Part shown: positions 34,295-45,437 of the stretch, piece by piece | Layout of the letters: each line of letters starts with the position of its first letter | Numbering within the stretch: the first letter of the stretch is position 1 | Assembly (NCBI RefSeq): GCF_001680005.1 | Contig: NC_033559.1 | Span: 1 to 64,000 of the forward strand | Reading direction: 5' to 3' | Length of the DNA stretch: 64,000 nucleotides | Origin: Plasmodium coatneyi | Taxonomy: Eukaryota > Apicomplexa > Aconoidasida > Haemosporida > Plasmodiidae | Made by a program: the position numbers and the translations under genes | The notes under the pieces: generated by a model | The model's database searches: none | Seen by the model: only the letters and a program-made list of their open reading frames with translations | Told to the model about the DNA's origin: nothing

Positions 34295-35648
34295 TTACGT
34301 TGCATGATAACGTATATTTCTTCGTCCCTCTTGTTGCTTCTGTCTATTATTATTTCTTCCTCTAGGTGATATTGATGATTGTGGTCGTTGTGGTGGGGAT
34401 GATCTACCATTATATGTGGTAGAAACATCAGTAGAATCGAATGTTGATTCTGTTGTTGTGATGTCCGTAAATGCATCAAAATGATGATCAATAGATCTCC
34501 TGTTTCTTCTGCTGCTGCCTCCTTTAAATTGGTTACCAAACCAAAAAGGTAAAAGATTATACTGAATGAAGGAGTGGGAAAAAAAAAAAAGGGAAAGGAA
34601 GTGGGGGGAAGGATGGAATATATACTTCATATACATACATATATACATATATATATATGTATGTATTATGTTCCGATCTTATTTAATTGTAATTGTATAC
34701 CTTATATAGGAGGAAAGTGATGAATGGTAATCCAATTAATGCAGCTCCGGCACTGGAGGTAGCAGCAGAGATAGCAGCACTACTACCACCGGAGGAGGTT
34801 TCATCGTGTTGTGTTTTGCTTGCTCTAGGTGTACTTATTAGGGTACATTTGAATTCTTCCAGTTTCTTGTCTTCGAAATCTTTACATATCCCTTGGGATC
34901 GTTTAAAACATGCATCACCACCACCAGTTCTTTGGGTACATTTCTTAAATATTTCCTCATATGCTTTATAACTGTTTTCTAGGTGTTCATGATACTTATC
35001 ATCGCAGGGGGCTGTACCATTCTGTAATTGTTCCTTTATACCATCATGGTCCATATAATATTCATATGCTAGTTTCATTTGGTTGAAAGTCGCTTGATCA
35101 ATATTGTTTGTGCATATGGGTCCATATTCCTCAATATTGGACACATTTCCCTTCAGTGCATTCCAAATTTCATTCATAACGCTTGGGAAGGCATTTTTCG
35201 TGCTTTCAGTGTTCCATATTTTATCTCCTAGCCAGAAATATAAGAAATAATATTCAGGACCATCCATTTTATTATCAGTACTCGAATTATATATTTTGCA
35301 CCAACCTTTTGCAATGTTATCAGCATATGATTTAATATTTGGATAACTCCCCAATGTGTTGTCCAAGGCAGATTTCACATTATCCTTGCCACAATCATTC
35401 TTAATATCCTCCATTATGTATTGTATTCCTCCCTCGAAGGCCTTGTATATTTTCCTTGAATTTAATTCCTCCAATTTTTCTGCCTATAAATGTAAATAAG
35501 CGAATACACATTATATACATATATATATTCCTATGTATTTCCTACATTCTTATTATATAATAGATAAATTATTAAATGTATTGTATCCATATATCAATTT
35601 TAAATAAAAAGGGGAATGAACTGTTAATGTATTCCTTTTTTCCGCCAT
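34295..35648 (-). CDS. KIR: KIR-7, PIR-superfamily variant antigen
   Basis: Secure exons on the minus strand are 34701-35483 and 34295-34561. They encode an ectodomain with YYFLYFWLGDKI, a Gly/Ser/Ala-rich hinge, the helix AALIGLPFITFLLYK and a tail starting YNLLPFWFGNQF. Exon 1 is uncertain. An ATG at 35646-35648 begins MAEK, like the MAEE and MADE starts of other KIRs, but the expected GT donor just after it is changed, so this start may be dead or use a weak GTTCAT donor. The tail ends NIRYHAT instead of the usual GYGRM. About 350 residues without exon 1. Confidence 0.78.
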
Positions 35649-36693
35649 GGTTTATATGTATACATTTCTATGTATTTAGAATGGAATTTATATTTGGAAT
35701 TATTTTTTATTCATTCCTATAGGAATAGATTTAGATGATTCTCATTTGTTCCGTGGTTATGAATTAAGATGAATATTCAAAATTTTCCCATTCTTAATAA
35801 TACATACTGCTCTTCCACTGCCGAAGGACGATAATACATTATATACACATACACGTATGCATATGTATCTGTCAAAATCATTATGAAAAATTATTTCACT
35901 TAACCAAAAAATTACGAACGAAGTGTAGTGTACTACAAAAAATATACGATGAAAAAAAAAAATATTCAAAAAATTTTCACTTCACCCATACATTATTTTC
36001 TAATTCTATTCTATTATAAGATGGTAGGTAATAGTTCGAAGCATTACACAACTACTCCTACCACTTAATTGTTATGTATACATATAAAAGGGAGCGTAAA
36101 TTTTTTCTTTTTTTTTTAAATGTACAATTTTGAGCATGTACAACTGATACATTTTATATGTTTTATTTTTATTTCAAGAGTTGCTTCATTAAAATATTGT
36201 TAGTACAAATATTGTATAGTTTACATATGTATGTGGAGCAATCCTTTTCTTCCTTCTCCCTTCTAAGTGTTTACATTTGTGCATATGTAGTAAAAGAAGA
36301 GCGTGTACAATCCTATAATAAATGAAAAAAAAAGAAGTGGGAGGGGCGAGTACAACATAGAAAGATTTATGTGAATCATGGAAAAAGGAAAGAAGTAAAA
36401 AAAGGAAAGAAGTAAAAAAAGGAAGGAAGTAAAAAAGGAAAGAATTAAAAAAGAAAAAGAGTTAGAAAAGAAAAAGCGTTAAAAAGGATAAATGCCATTT
36501 TGCTTCTTTTCACATTGTATAAACCTTGCGTTAATTTATATCACCCTCCCTCCGAGGCGGAGAGGGGGAAAGAAGGAATATTACACATTTAATATGGTAC
36601 ATTACGTAGCATCTTCTACATACGAACATAGCTGATATTCGTTCTTTGTTGTTTGTTCCTGTTATTATTCGTTCCTGTTCTTCCGCCACGTGA
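35649..36693. other. Intergenic region between KIR-7 and KIR-8
   Basis: AT-rich, no gene. The KIR intergenic element is at about 36190-36310. A GGAAAGAAGTAAAAAAA tandem repeat is at about 36385-36440. From about 36505 to 36693 is the KIR 3' flank, including decayed tail-exon sequence now beyond the stop of KIR-8. Confidence 0.6.
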
Positions 36694-37462
36694 TCATCCG
36701 TCATTATATATGGTAGAATGATCATTTATTGACGAGTCGAATGTTGATTCTGCTATTGTTGAATATGTTGTTGAAGTTTCCGTTAAAGTGTCGTTCAAGT
36801 TTTGACGTCCCACGGCGGAACTCCTATTTCTACTTCTGAGGGAGTTGCTGTTCTTTCCAAAGAAGGGGGTCTTGTTCCTTCTTATCCAAGAAGGTAGTAG
36901 TTTGTACTGAATGAAGAGGAAAGAGTAGAAATATGTACTCATATATATATACATATATGTGGACATATATATATGTATATATTAATTTTATAATTGCAGT
37001 TGTACATACCTTATATAAGAAAAGGCTGTTTAAGTGTAGTCCGACAACTCCCAATATGGAAGAAACAGCAGTGGTCATTACTGCTGCTGGATTGGTTGTA
37101 GACGCATATTTTAATTCTAAGTGAACATTCCTATGGATGGTAACATTTTTTGAATCTACAGGTATTGTTTCTGTTTTGTCTTTTGTTAAAATGAGTGGAT
37201 TTTGATTATTATTGCTGCTTAAATCAAATGTATTTTTGAATACCATACAATAGGGATCCACATTCTATTTGGGCCCTTTGACCCCTTTGCTATTACAATC
37301 AGTAAGAACCTCACTAAATGCTTTTTCTGCTTCTTTGAGGTGTTGGTAATAACAATCATCACAGGAATTGTTGTCAACCGATGCTAATTTTTGCTTTATT
37401 CCTTCGTAATCGAAGGTGAAATCAAATACTAATTTTCGATTAGTGAAGAGGTCCTTGGTGAT
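36694..37462 (-). pseudogene. KIR: KIR-8, truncated and broken KIR
   Basis: Minus strand. The body exon runs from about 37462 to 37010 and the tail exon is 36694-36906. The body exon begins in the middle of a KIR ectodomain (about TKDLFTNRKLVFDF) exactly where a GGTGGTAGGT repeat starts, so the N-terminal half and exon 1 are missing. An in-frame TAG lies at 37265-37267, just after VKGPK. The helix SSILGVVGLHLNSLFLYK and the donor are intact. The tail (YKLLPSWIRRNKTP) stops early after STIYNDG, and family sequence continues out of frame beyond it. Three independent lesions make this a pseudogene or a source for conversion. Confidence 0.88.
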
Positions 37463-39594
37463 GGTAGGTGCGTTGTTAGGGGTGGTAGGTAGAAGGAAGG
37501 GGTCTAAGGACCAGGAAGGAAGGTTGTTAAGGGAAGGAGGTCTAAGGAAGGATGGAAGGTCTAAGTAAGGACTGAAGGATCTAAGGGAGGAGTTAGAAGG
37601 AGAGGGTTTTAAGGAGGAAGAAAGGAGGTCTAAGGAAGGATGGAAGGTCTAAGTAAGGACTGAAGGATCTAAGGGAGGAGTTAGAAGGAGAGGGTTTTAA
37701 GGAGGAAGAAAGGAGGTCTAAGGACGAAGGAGGGTCTAAGGAAGGCGACTAAGGAAGTAAGGTTGTTAGGGTGATGTTAGGATGGTAGATGGGTTGTTAA
37801 GGGTGGTTGGGTGGTAGGTTGGTGCTTGGGTGCTTGATGCTAGGTGGGTTGTTAGGTGCTTGATGGTTGGTGGGTTGTTAGGGGTGGTCGGTGGAAGGAA
37901 GGTTGTTAGGATGGTGGTAGGTGGAAAGAAGGTTGTTAAGGTGGTAGGTGGAAGGGAAGGTTGTTAGGTGGTAAGGGGGTTGTTGGGTGGTAGGGTGGTA
38001 GGTGGAAGGAAGGTTGTTAGGTGGTAGGTGGAAGGAAGGTTGTTAGGTGGTAGGTGCCTTGTTAGGTAGGTGTTTGGTAGGTGGAAGGAAGAAGTGTGGA
38101 AGGGAGGGGTGTGGAAGGAAGGAGTGTAGAAGGAAGGAGTGTAGAAGGAAGGAGTGTAGAAGGAAGGTCGCTTCCTTTAAGTAGAAAAACAAAAAAAAAA
38201 AAAAAAAATTTGAAGGAAGGGAAGAGAGTGTGCAGAGGGGTACAGTTCTTAGGTGTAGGAGTATGGTTCCGTTAGGTGTGGAGGGGAGGTGTTAGATTGT
38301 TGGGGTGGAAGGCTGTAAGTGCGCAGGATGGTGTACTTTGTAGGTGGCATGCAGTAAAGTGTGCAAGGGGGTGCAGGTTGGGGTGTTAGAGGTGGAAGGT
38401 GAAGTTTGCTCACTTTTTTCTTGAGAAGAAAAAATATAAAAAAAAGAAAAAAAAAAAAAGAAAAGAAAGAAGTAAAGAAGGAAGTAAAGAAGGAAGAGAA
38501 GGGTGCACAGGGGTGTAGATTTGGGTGTTATGGGTGGAAGGAAGGGATGTTAGTTTACTGAGGGTGGTAGAATGATTGGGTGTAAGGATGTAAAGGTAGG
38601 GTGTAAGGGTATTCGAGTGAAGGTTTTTTAGGGGTATTAGAATCATGTTATTAAGTGTGGTAGGGAGGAAGGTCACTTTCTTTAGGGGGGTGTACATCCG
38701 GAGGGTGTATAAAAAAAAAAAACAAAAAAGTTTTAGGTAAGAAAAAGGAGGTTTAGATAAAAAAAGGGAAGGTTTAGGTAAAAAAAGAGAAGATTTAAGT
38801 AAAAAAGGAAGGTTTAAAAAGAGAAAAAAGGTTAAAGTAAAGGTGTAAAGAAGGAAGGTGTAAGGTAAAAAGGAAAAGAAGGTTAAAGGAAAGGTGTAGA
38901 GAGAGAAGGCTTAAGGAAGAAAAAAAAAAAAAAAAAAAAAAGGGAGGAAAGAAGGTGTGCAGCGGGGTGCAGATTTGGGTGTTGGGGATTGAAGGGAAAG
39001 TTGGTCACTTTTTTTTTGAGAAGAAAATAAAAAAAAATAAAAAAACAATGAAAAGAAAAAAAGAAGAAAAAAAATAGAAAAAAAAATAAAAGAAAAAACG
39101 AAGAAAAGAAAAAAATAAAAAAAAAAAGGAAAGGAGAGGGGGAAGAAAGTGTGTAGGGAGGTGCACTTAGGGGTGGTAGGTGGGTGCAAGGTGTAAAGAA
39201 GGAAGGTGGTGTTGTTGTTATGCGGTGGAAGGATGATTCTTAGGCTAGAGGGAGGAAGGGAAGGTTGTTGGGGTGGTTGGTGGAAGGAAGGTACTTACTT
39301 AGGGAAGTAATGTTGTTAGGGGTTTTGGGGGTGGTAGGTGGTTTGAAGGGGTCTTAGGGGTGGCAGGAATGTTGCTTTCTCTTCTTTTAGGAAGAAGAAG
39401 AAGAAGAAGAAGAAAAAAAAAAAAAAAAAAAAAAGGAAAAAAAAAAGTATTCTCAGAATAAAAGGACGTAAGGAATGAATGCATGTGTACGTTCCGTTGT
39501 ACACACATGTATGGATACTTAGTGAAATACTATTTTCCATTTAATAAGTAACGATTCCATTCATTGAATAAATAGTGTAGTAAAAAAAAAAAAA
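37463..39594. repeat. G-rich minisatellite region upstream of SICAvar gene 3
   Basis: No gene. The GGTCTAAGGA unit, with a duplicated segment of about 75 bases (about 37550-37640 and 37625-37715), gives way to the GGTAGGTGGAAGGAAGGTTG unit (about 37750-38170). A-rich stretches and G-rich fragments with GGGGTGTAGATTTGGGTGTT follow. From about 39123 the sequence matches the upstream block of gene 1. Confidence 0.75.
39486..39505 (+). promoter_or_regulatory. Conserved SICAvar upstream motif, copy 2
   Basis: TGTACGTTCCGTTGTACACA lies 90 bases before the gene 3 ATG and differs from the gene 1 copy at one base. Confidence 0.45.
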
Positions 39595-42500
39595 ATGGCT
39601 CCACGGAAGAAAGGTGAATATGAACAAGACCATACGAAGGAGGTAGAGGAGGAAACGGGGGATGATGTTGTACATAGTGCACGTGGTCTTGCACGTAGTG
39701 CAGAAGATGAAGCAAAAAATGAAGTTAACAAAGTTCGTGGACGTAGGAAGAGAGACACTATAATAACTCTCGGAAAAGACGGAATAACAGGAAGGACTGT
39801 TCCAAGTGAAGGGTAAGGTTACGATTACAATTATTTGTATATATATGTACACATATATATAACTATGTATATATATGCTTTAAAAAAGTAGTTGTACGAA
39901 AGAAAAAGAAAGGACAAAAAAAAGTATTGTTTCTTTCTCATCTTTTTTTTCCGTCCTTCCTTCCTGTAGGCAAAAAACAGAGGGTAAGCCTTTAATTTTG
40001 GAATTCAGTGGAAGGGGGGACCTCAACCACCTAACACAACTTAACACCTACCACCCTACCACCTAACAAACTTCCACCACCACTACCATAAAGGGGGGTT
40101 GGTGGCAGGATGATTAGGGTGGTGGTAGGTGGAAGGGAAGGTTGTTTAGGGGTAGTAGGTGCAAGGAATGATGTGTTAGGGGTGGAAGGAAGGTTGTTAG
40201 TGGTGGAATGAAGTAAAGGATGTGTGCAGAATGGTGCACCTGGGGGTGGGAGGTTGATGGAAGGAAGAAAGTATAATGACGGAAATGTGCACGAAGATGC
40301 ACATAGGGGTAGTAAGAGGGTAGAGGGCGGAAGAAAGATTGTTGGTGTTGTTAGTTCTTAGGGTGGTAGGTGGAAGGAAAATTGTTAGGTGGTATGGTGG
40401 AAGGAAGGATTGTTAGGGTGGTGGTAAGTGGAAGGAAGGAGGACTTTGTTAGGGGTGTTTGAATGAAGGAAGGTTGTTACCATGGTTGTAGGGTGAAAGG
40501 GAAGTTTGTTAGACGGGTGGTAGAATGGAAGGAAGGTTTTTAGGGGTGGTACGTGGGTTGTCAGGTGGAAGGAAGGTGGGTTGTTAGGTGGATGGTGGTG
40601 GGTTGTGTTAGGTGGAAGAGGAAGTCCCCCTTCCACTGTACCACCATTTTACTGTAATTCCATTACCTTAGTATGATTTATTTCTACTTCATTTTTGTTT
40701 CCCCTTTTCTTGCAGAAGTTACTTGTACAGACACTGCCTTACAGCAAAGCTTAAGGACTCTTATAGAGAACTGGCATACGGACAGGAAGAAAGAGTATCG
40801 AGACTGGGTAAGGATAGTTACCATTTATTACCATTAGAGGCAGAACAAATAGACATAAAGTAATGTATATTATTGAAACGAAGAATAAATGAACCTTCCG
40901 TGTAGCTATTAAATATATGTGCATTTTCCATCTTTTCTTCTTCTTTATTGCCAGGATCATGTGTGGAAGGAAATCGAGGATAGGATCCAGCTACTCTCTA
41001 AATACATATCAGACAATAAATCAAGTATGGAAGAAACCTATTGTAAAAAGCCAAATGGACAGGGCACCATATGGACAGAAGCAGATAGTAATGCTTGTAT
41101 GCTCATCACTGCAGGATTAAAACATATCTACGAAATAAACATAGACACCGGCAAAGAGGGCGACCTAGCCAAGAAGAATAATAGAATATTTAGACAAACA
41201 GCAGCATGTATTATATTGAATGAGTTCATTAAAAAATTGGAAAAAAAGGCAAAATCTTGTACCCAGAAGATAAGCATAGACGAGGGAATAAACCATGCCT
41301 TCAGTAAAAGTTCAGAAATTAAGGAAACAACTCCATGCAAGGGTGATAATGATTGTTTTGAGTGCAAACAGGTGGACTATTCAGACTGTAAAATGGGCAA
41401 TGAACAAGTGAGGGTGAAGTTAAGGGGAAAGCTTGACAGTGATGCTAAAATAAATGAAGAACTGGAAGACATATATCCACCTTCCAACCCCACCTCCACT
41501 TCTGGAACAGGTTATACAAAGAAAAAACCCTAGAAGGACAACGGGGAACGGCGAATGGGAAACGGGGAAGGAGAAGGAGAAGGGAAGGAACGAATACCAA
41601 TGTATTCTTTCATCATCCTTCCACCCTACCACCTACCACCCACCTAACAACGTTCCTTCCACCAACCAGCCCTAACAACCCACCTACCACCTAACAACAC
41701 CTTCCTTCCTTACAGCCACTCTTACTGAATGGTTCACACGTTTTTCGAACAATGTGTCTGAACAGGACAACCAACAGTATGAAGAGCTCGGTGCTCTTTC
41801 TGCTTTGTGTGAGCACAATGAAGATGATGAGGAAATTAAGAAATTAAACCTGGACAAATACGGCGAATTCTGTAATATTATGATGAAAAACATAATGCTA
41901 GTTACAGGCGTTCCAAAGCAATATAAAAACGAAAAGGGAAAAACACCATGTGAGAAGAAAGTGAAAAATATTCCCTTATGTGATTTATTAAAAGTATGGA
42001 TGTGGTATATGCACTGGTTCTGTGTTCCAAAGGAGGTCATAGAACATGTCATTAGGGGTGTGAAAGAAGTAAGGGCGGAATTTATTAAGAAAGGTGTGAA
42101 CTATATGGAATGTGCTTATGATGCTGCATTTAAGATTCCTCACGGAGGCAAAAGGGATATGGGAAGTGAAGCGTATGACCTATTTGGCACAAGTACTTTG
42201 TATCATAAAATAGAAAAAGATACTAAGAAAACTTGGTGCGAAAACAATAAATGGGGATATCGGATCCGTGCGCCGGAGGATCCAATCAAAGCACGAGTGG
42301 ATGAAGATGAGGACAACAGAGTTATCAGTAGTAATGACAACAAAAATAACGTGGATGAAATTATGGACAAAATTGAGGAAGGATTAAAAGAGGAGGAAGG
42401 AGGGGGAGGAGGGGTGTCTAAACCAGGTTCATCCCAACCATCAGAAGAACAACAACCCCATGCGCCCGCATCCCCCGTCCTTCCAGCTCGACCCCCACCA

Positions 42501-44417
42501 CCACCACCTCCAGGAAGACCATCCACACCAGTTGGTGAGGACTGCACCAAGAAGACTAGCCTATGTGAGCGCGCCAATTGTGTAACAAAGAATTGGTTTA
42601 TAGACAGAATAGGCGGAGATTCAAGACAGAACTGGGTAAGAAGAATTAATTATCTCTGCAGTCAACGTCATTTCAATAGACCATGTGCCTCATAAATATA
42701 ACATGGGAAGGACCACCATAATTCATACACATAATATAAATGTGTACATATTTATTTCATTCTTCTTCCTCTTTTTTTTTTTTTTTTCTGCATAGTGTGC
42801 ATATTGGGGACCGCACGACGTCGGAAACGTATTGACTGGACTGTCTAATGCTATGACGAATGAGAATAAACTTGATGATGACCTATGCAAAGACATTCCA
42901 GGGACAAATGGTGCATCTACAGAGGAACCAAATAAGAACGCATGCTCTTACATAGTTAGGGGGTTAGAATATATATATAAAATTAAGAAAAAGGAAGTAA
43001 CAGAAAAAGACCAAGGGAAGAAAGCAAGGTTAGAAAAGCAATATGAGAATGATCAACAATTTGATCGAGTTATTGGATGCATCTTCTTAAACGCCTATGC
43101 AGATAGATTGCAGCAGCTGGAACAGTCTAAATGTGATGTGCAAGCTGGCATAACCCATGCTTTCAGTAAAAGTAATGATATTAAAGAACAAACATCTCCA
43201 TGTAATAGTGATAGTAAATGTTTTGAATGTATGAGGGAAGAAAATTTTGATTGCACACTGAGCGTGGATAAAGGACTATGGACTACGAATAATTGCCCAC
43301 AAGGAAAAAGGGATAATATGAAGAAAGAAGTGGATGATAAGCTTGACACCAGTAAGAACGGGGATCAAAAAGTAAAGCAAGCTCTGGAAGCAATAGAGAA
43401 AATATGTCCGAAAAATACAGATCCTGGTAGGAGAGACACTGAGGACCAACTTCCAAAGCTTCCTGCTCCAGCTCCTCCACCTGCTCCTTCTGATGCTGGT
43501 GGTGGAAAAGGCGGGGCAGCAACAGGTGAAGCTGCTTTAAAAGCACCCAAGGCTGTCCCACTTATTCACAAGAAGGACAACCCCTTCCTTCCTTACCTCC
43601 CCCTTGCTCCTGCCGTCCTTGGTATATCTGTTATGAGTTATTTACTTTCGAAGGTAAGAGAAAAAAAAAAGGGAAGAAGAAATAAAAGGATGTAAAAAAA
43701 AAAAAAAAAAAAAGGTGAATGAATCAGTGGTGGGGTTTGTGTACAGGATTTCGCATTTTAGGGTGTGTATGTGTAGGATTTTGCATTTTAGGCATTTGTG
43801 TAGGATTTTGCATTTTAGGCATTTGTGTAGGATTTCGCATTTTAGGGTGTTTGTGTAGGATTTCGCATTTTAGGGTGTGGGTTTGTAGGATTTCGCATTT
43901 AAGGTTGTGAAGTAGTAATTACTGTGGTGTGTGAACAACATTTCGCGCGCTTTTAAAGAAACATTTTTTCTCTCTTTTTTTTTTTTTTTTTTTTTTTGTT
44001 CAGTACTTTGGAATGCTTCGTAAGACAAGAAAACGTTACAGAAGAGCTTATCAACTACGTGGTCCAACTGTACAAGAACAACTCCTTGCTCATGTGGACG
44101 AAGATGGTCCACGTGAATATTACATTGTAAAGGAACGCAAACCTCGTTCTACACCTATTAAAAGGAAGAAAAAACGGGTTCCTGGTCGTCGCCGTGCTGG
44201 TCGTTGTCGCGGTGTACGTCGCCGCATGATTATTGATATACATTTAGAAGTCTTAAACGAATGTCAAAAAGGAGACCTGCATTCGACGAAGGAAGACTTT
44301 TTTGAAATTTTGGTTCAAGAATTCATAGGAAACGAATTTATAAAAGAAGACTTTGTTCCTAAGGAACAGGTTCTAAGTTCAGGTTCTGGGTTTATGGAAG
44401 GAAGTCTTTGTTCCTGA
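39595..44417 (+). CDS. SICAvar: SICAvar gene 3, variant erythrocyte-surface antigen
   Basis: Proposed exons: 39595-39812, 39970-39983 (a 14-base micro-exon), 40716-40807, 40955-41510, 41716-42635, 42796-43653 and 44004-44417, phase-consistent, about 1023 residues. Order: N-terminal exons (MAPRKKGEYEQDHTKE; LQQSLRTLIENW), a beta-like cysteine module (DHVWKEIEDRIQLL), an alpha-like module (CDLLKVWMWYMHWFC) whose Pro-rich end runs without an intron into the linker EDCTKKTSLCERANCV, a second beta-like module (SNAMTNENKLDDDLC), the membrane segment LPYLPLAPAVLGISVMSYLL, and the constant tail YFGMLRKTRKRYRRAYQLRG. The donor of the fourth exon (AACAG|GTTATA) is weak but keeps phase. It is the most complete SICAvar here. 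Confidence 0.86.
40090..40620 (+). repeat. G-rich minisatellite in SICAvar gene 3 intron 2
   Basis: Variants of GGTAGGTGGAAGGAAGGTTG fill the 732-base intron between the micro-exon and the next exon. A short C-rich inverted piece (CACCTAACACAACTTAACACC) lies just before it at about 40025-40085. Confidence 0.8.
43740..43910 (+). repeat. Last-intron repeat of SICAvar gene 3
   Basis: Six copies of GGATTTCGCATTTTAGGG separated by GTGTGTGTA or CATTTGTGTA. Confidence 0.85.
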
Positions 44418-45110
44418 GGAGGATATTCCTGAGGAACAAGTTCCATGTTCAGATTCCGGGTTTAGGGAGGAAACACTTTGTTCCCAAAGAAAGTGCTCCT
44501 AGGTTTAATGTTGATGAGGAAGATGTTCCTAAGGAACAGGTTGCAAGTTCAGATTTCGGGTTTTAGGGTGTAATAAATATTTTTCTTTTTTTTTGTATTG
44601 CATGAACGTGCTTAGAGTGTTCATGTGTAATTAATATAAGCCGGGAAAAAAGAAATTTTTCCTCGTTCACTTTATTTTGATTTGTTGGGATAATTTTTTT
44701 TTATTTGAAGAATTAAAAAATGCTTATTCATTTTGTTATAAAATTTTTTAACTTCATAAATTTTTTTTTTTGTCTTTTTTAAAATAAATATTTTTTCGAA
44801 AATGTCAAGAACTTTTTTCTTTTCCCGCGCCCTTTTTTGGGAGTATTCTTTCCTTATGCAGTTATTTAAACAAACAAATGTGGGAAAAAAAGGAAAGAAA
44901 AAATATGAAGAAAAAAAGGAAAGAATAAAAAGAAAAGAAAGAAAAGAAAAGATAAAAAAGAAAAAGAGAAGAAGGAAAGGGAAAAAAGAAGAATGAAAAA
45001 AGAGGAAGGTCATTTTCTTCCTTACACTGTATATAAAATGTGCGCGGTCATTTATGTCCCTCCTGGGAGGTAAACGGAAACATTCGCCTTCCCTTTCCCA
45101 TCCAGGTGTA
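44418..45110. other. 3' flanks of SICAvar gene 3 and of an orphan KIR tail exon
   Basis: Untranslated tail-repeat remains with GATTCCGGGTTTAGGG run to about 44570. The conserved SICAvar 3' flank follows (ATAAGCCGGGAAAAAA, about 44636), then the KIR 3' flank block (GCGCCCTTTTTTGGGAGTAT at about 44827; TTACACTGTATATAAAATG at about 45024). No gene. Confidence 0.65.
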
Positions 45111-45437
45111 CTACATCCGACTGTAACCTACATTGTTCCGGTGACCCGGCGTATTATGATTATTTGTTCCTGCTCCTGCCCTTCTATTCCTTGTAGCCTG
45201 CCCTGTAGACGGTACTGTGGTTGACCGTCTTGTGTACGCAGTAGGAGAACGTAGTGTGGTGCAATTGTCTATTTTGGAGTCACCTATTGTTGTGTTATCT
45301 GTGGAATATTCACTGAAGGTCTCTTCAGCAGAAACATCAAAGTTCTATCCAGCAGATCTTCTCTTTCTTCTGTTGCTTCTGCTCCTTCCTCCATTTCCAG
45401 AAGTGTGGTTACCAAACCAAGAAGACTATTGCTTATA
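45111..45437 (-). pseudogene. Orphan, decayed KIR tail exon
   Basis: Read on the minus strand from a TTTAG acceptor, this is a KIR tail exon of the KIR-1/KIR-2 type (SWFGNHTSGNGGRSRSN, then acidic Ser/Thr repeats, ending NVGYSRM). It has in-frame TAG stops at codon 4 and again after RRSAG. No KIR ectodomain exon lies upstream on its strand; instead there is G-rich minisatellite and then SICAvar gene 4. Confidence 0.88.

Noticed and set aside
38911..39189. Open frames in A-rich or G-rich repeats, here and at 7227-7520, 12251-12664, 13749-14039, 24478-24819, 48959-49141 and 51501-51764
   Set aside because: They are translations of simple repeats (runs of F, K, L or repeated short blocks), lack Plasmodium-like domains and lie in intronic or intergenic minisatellite.
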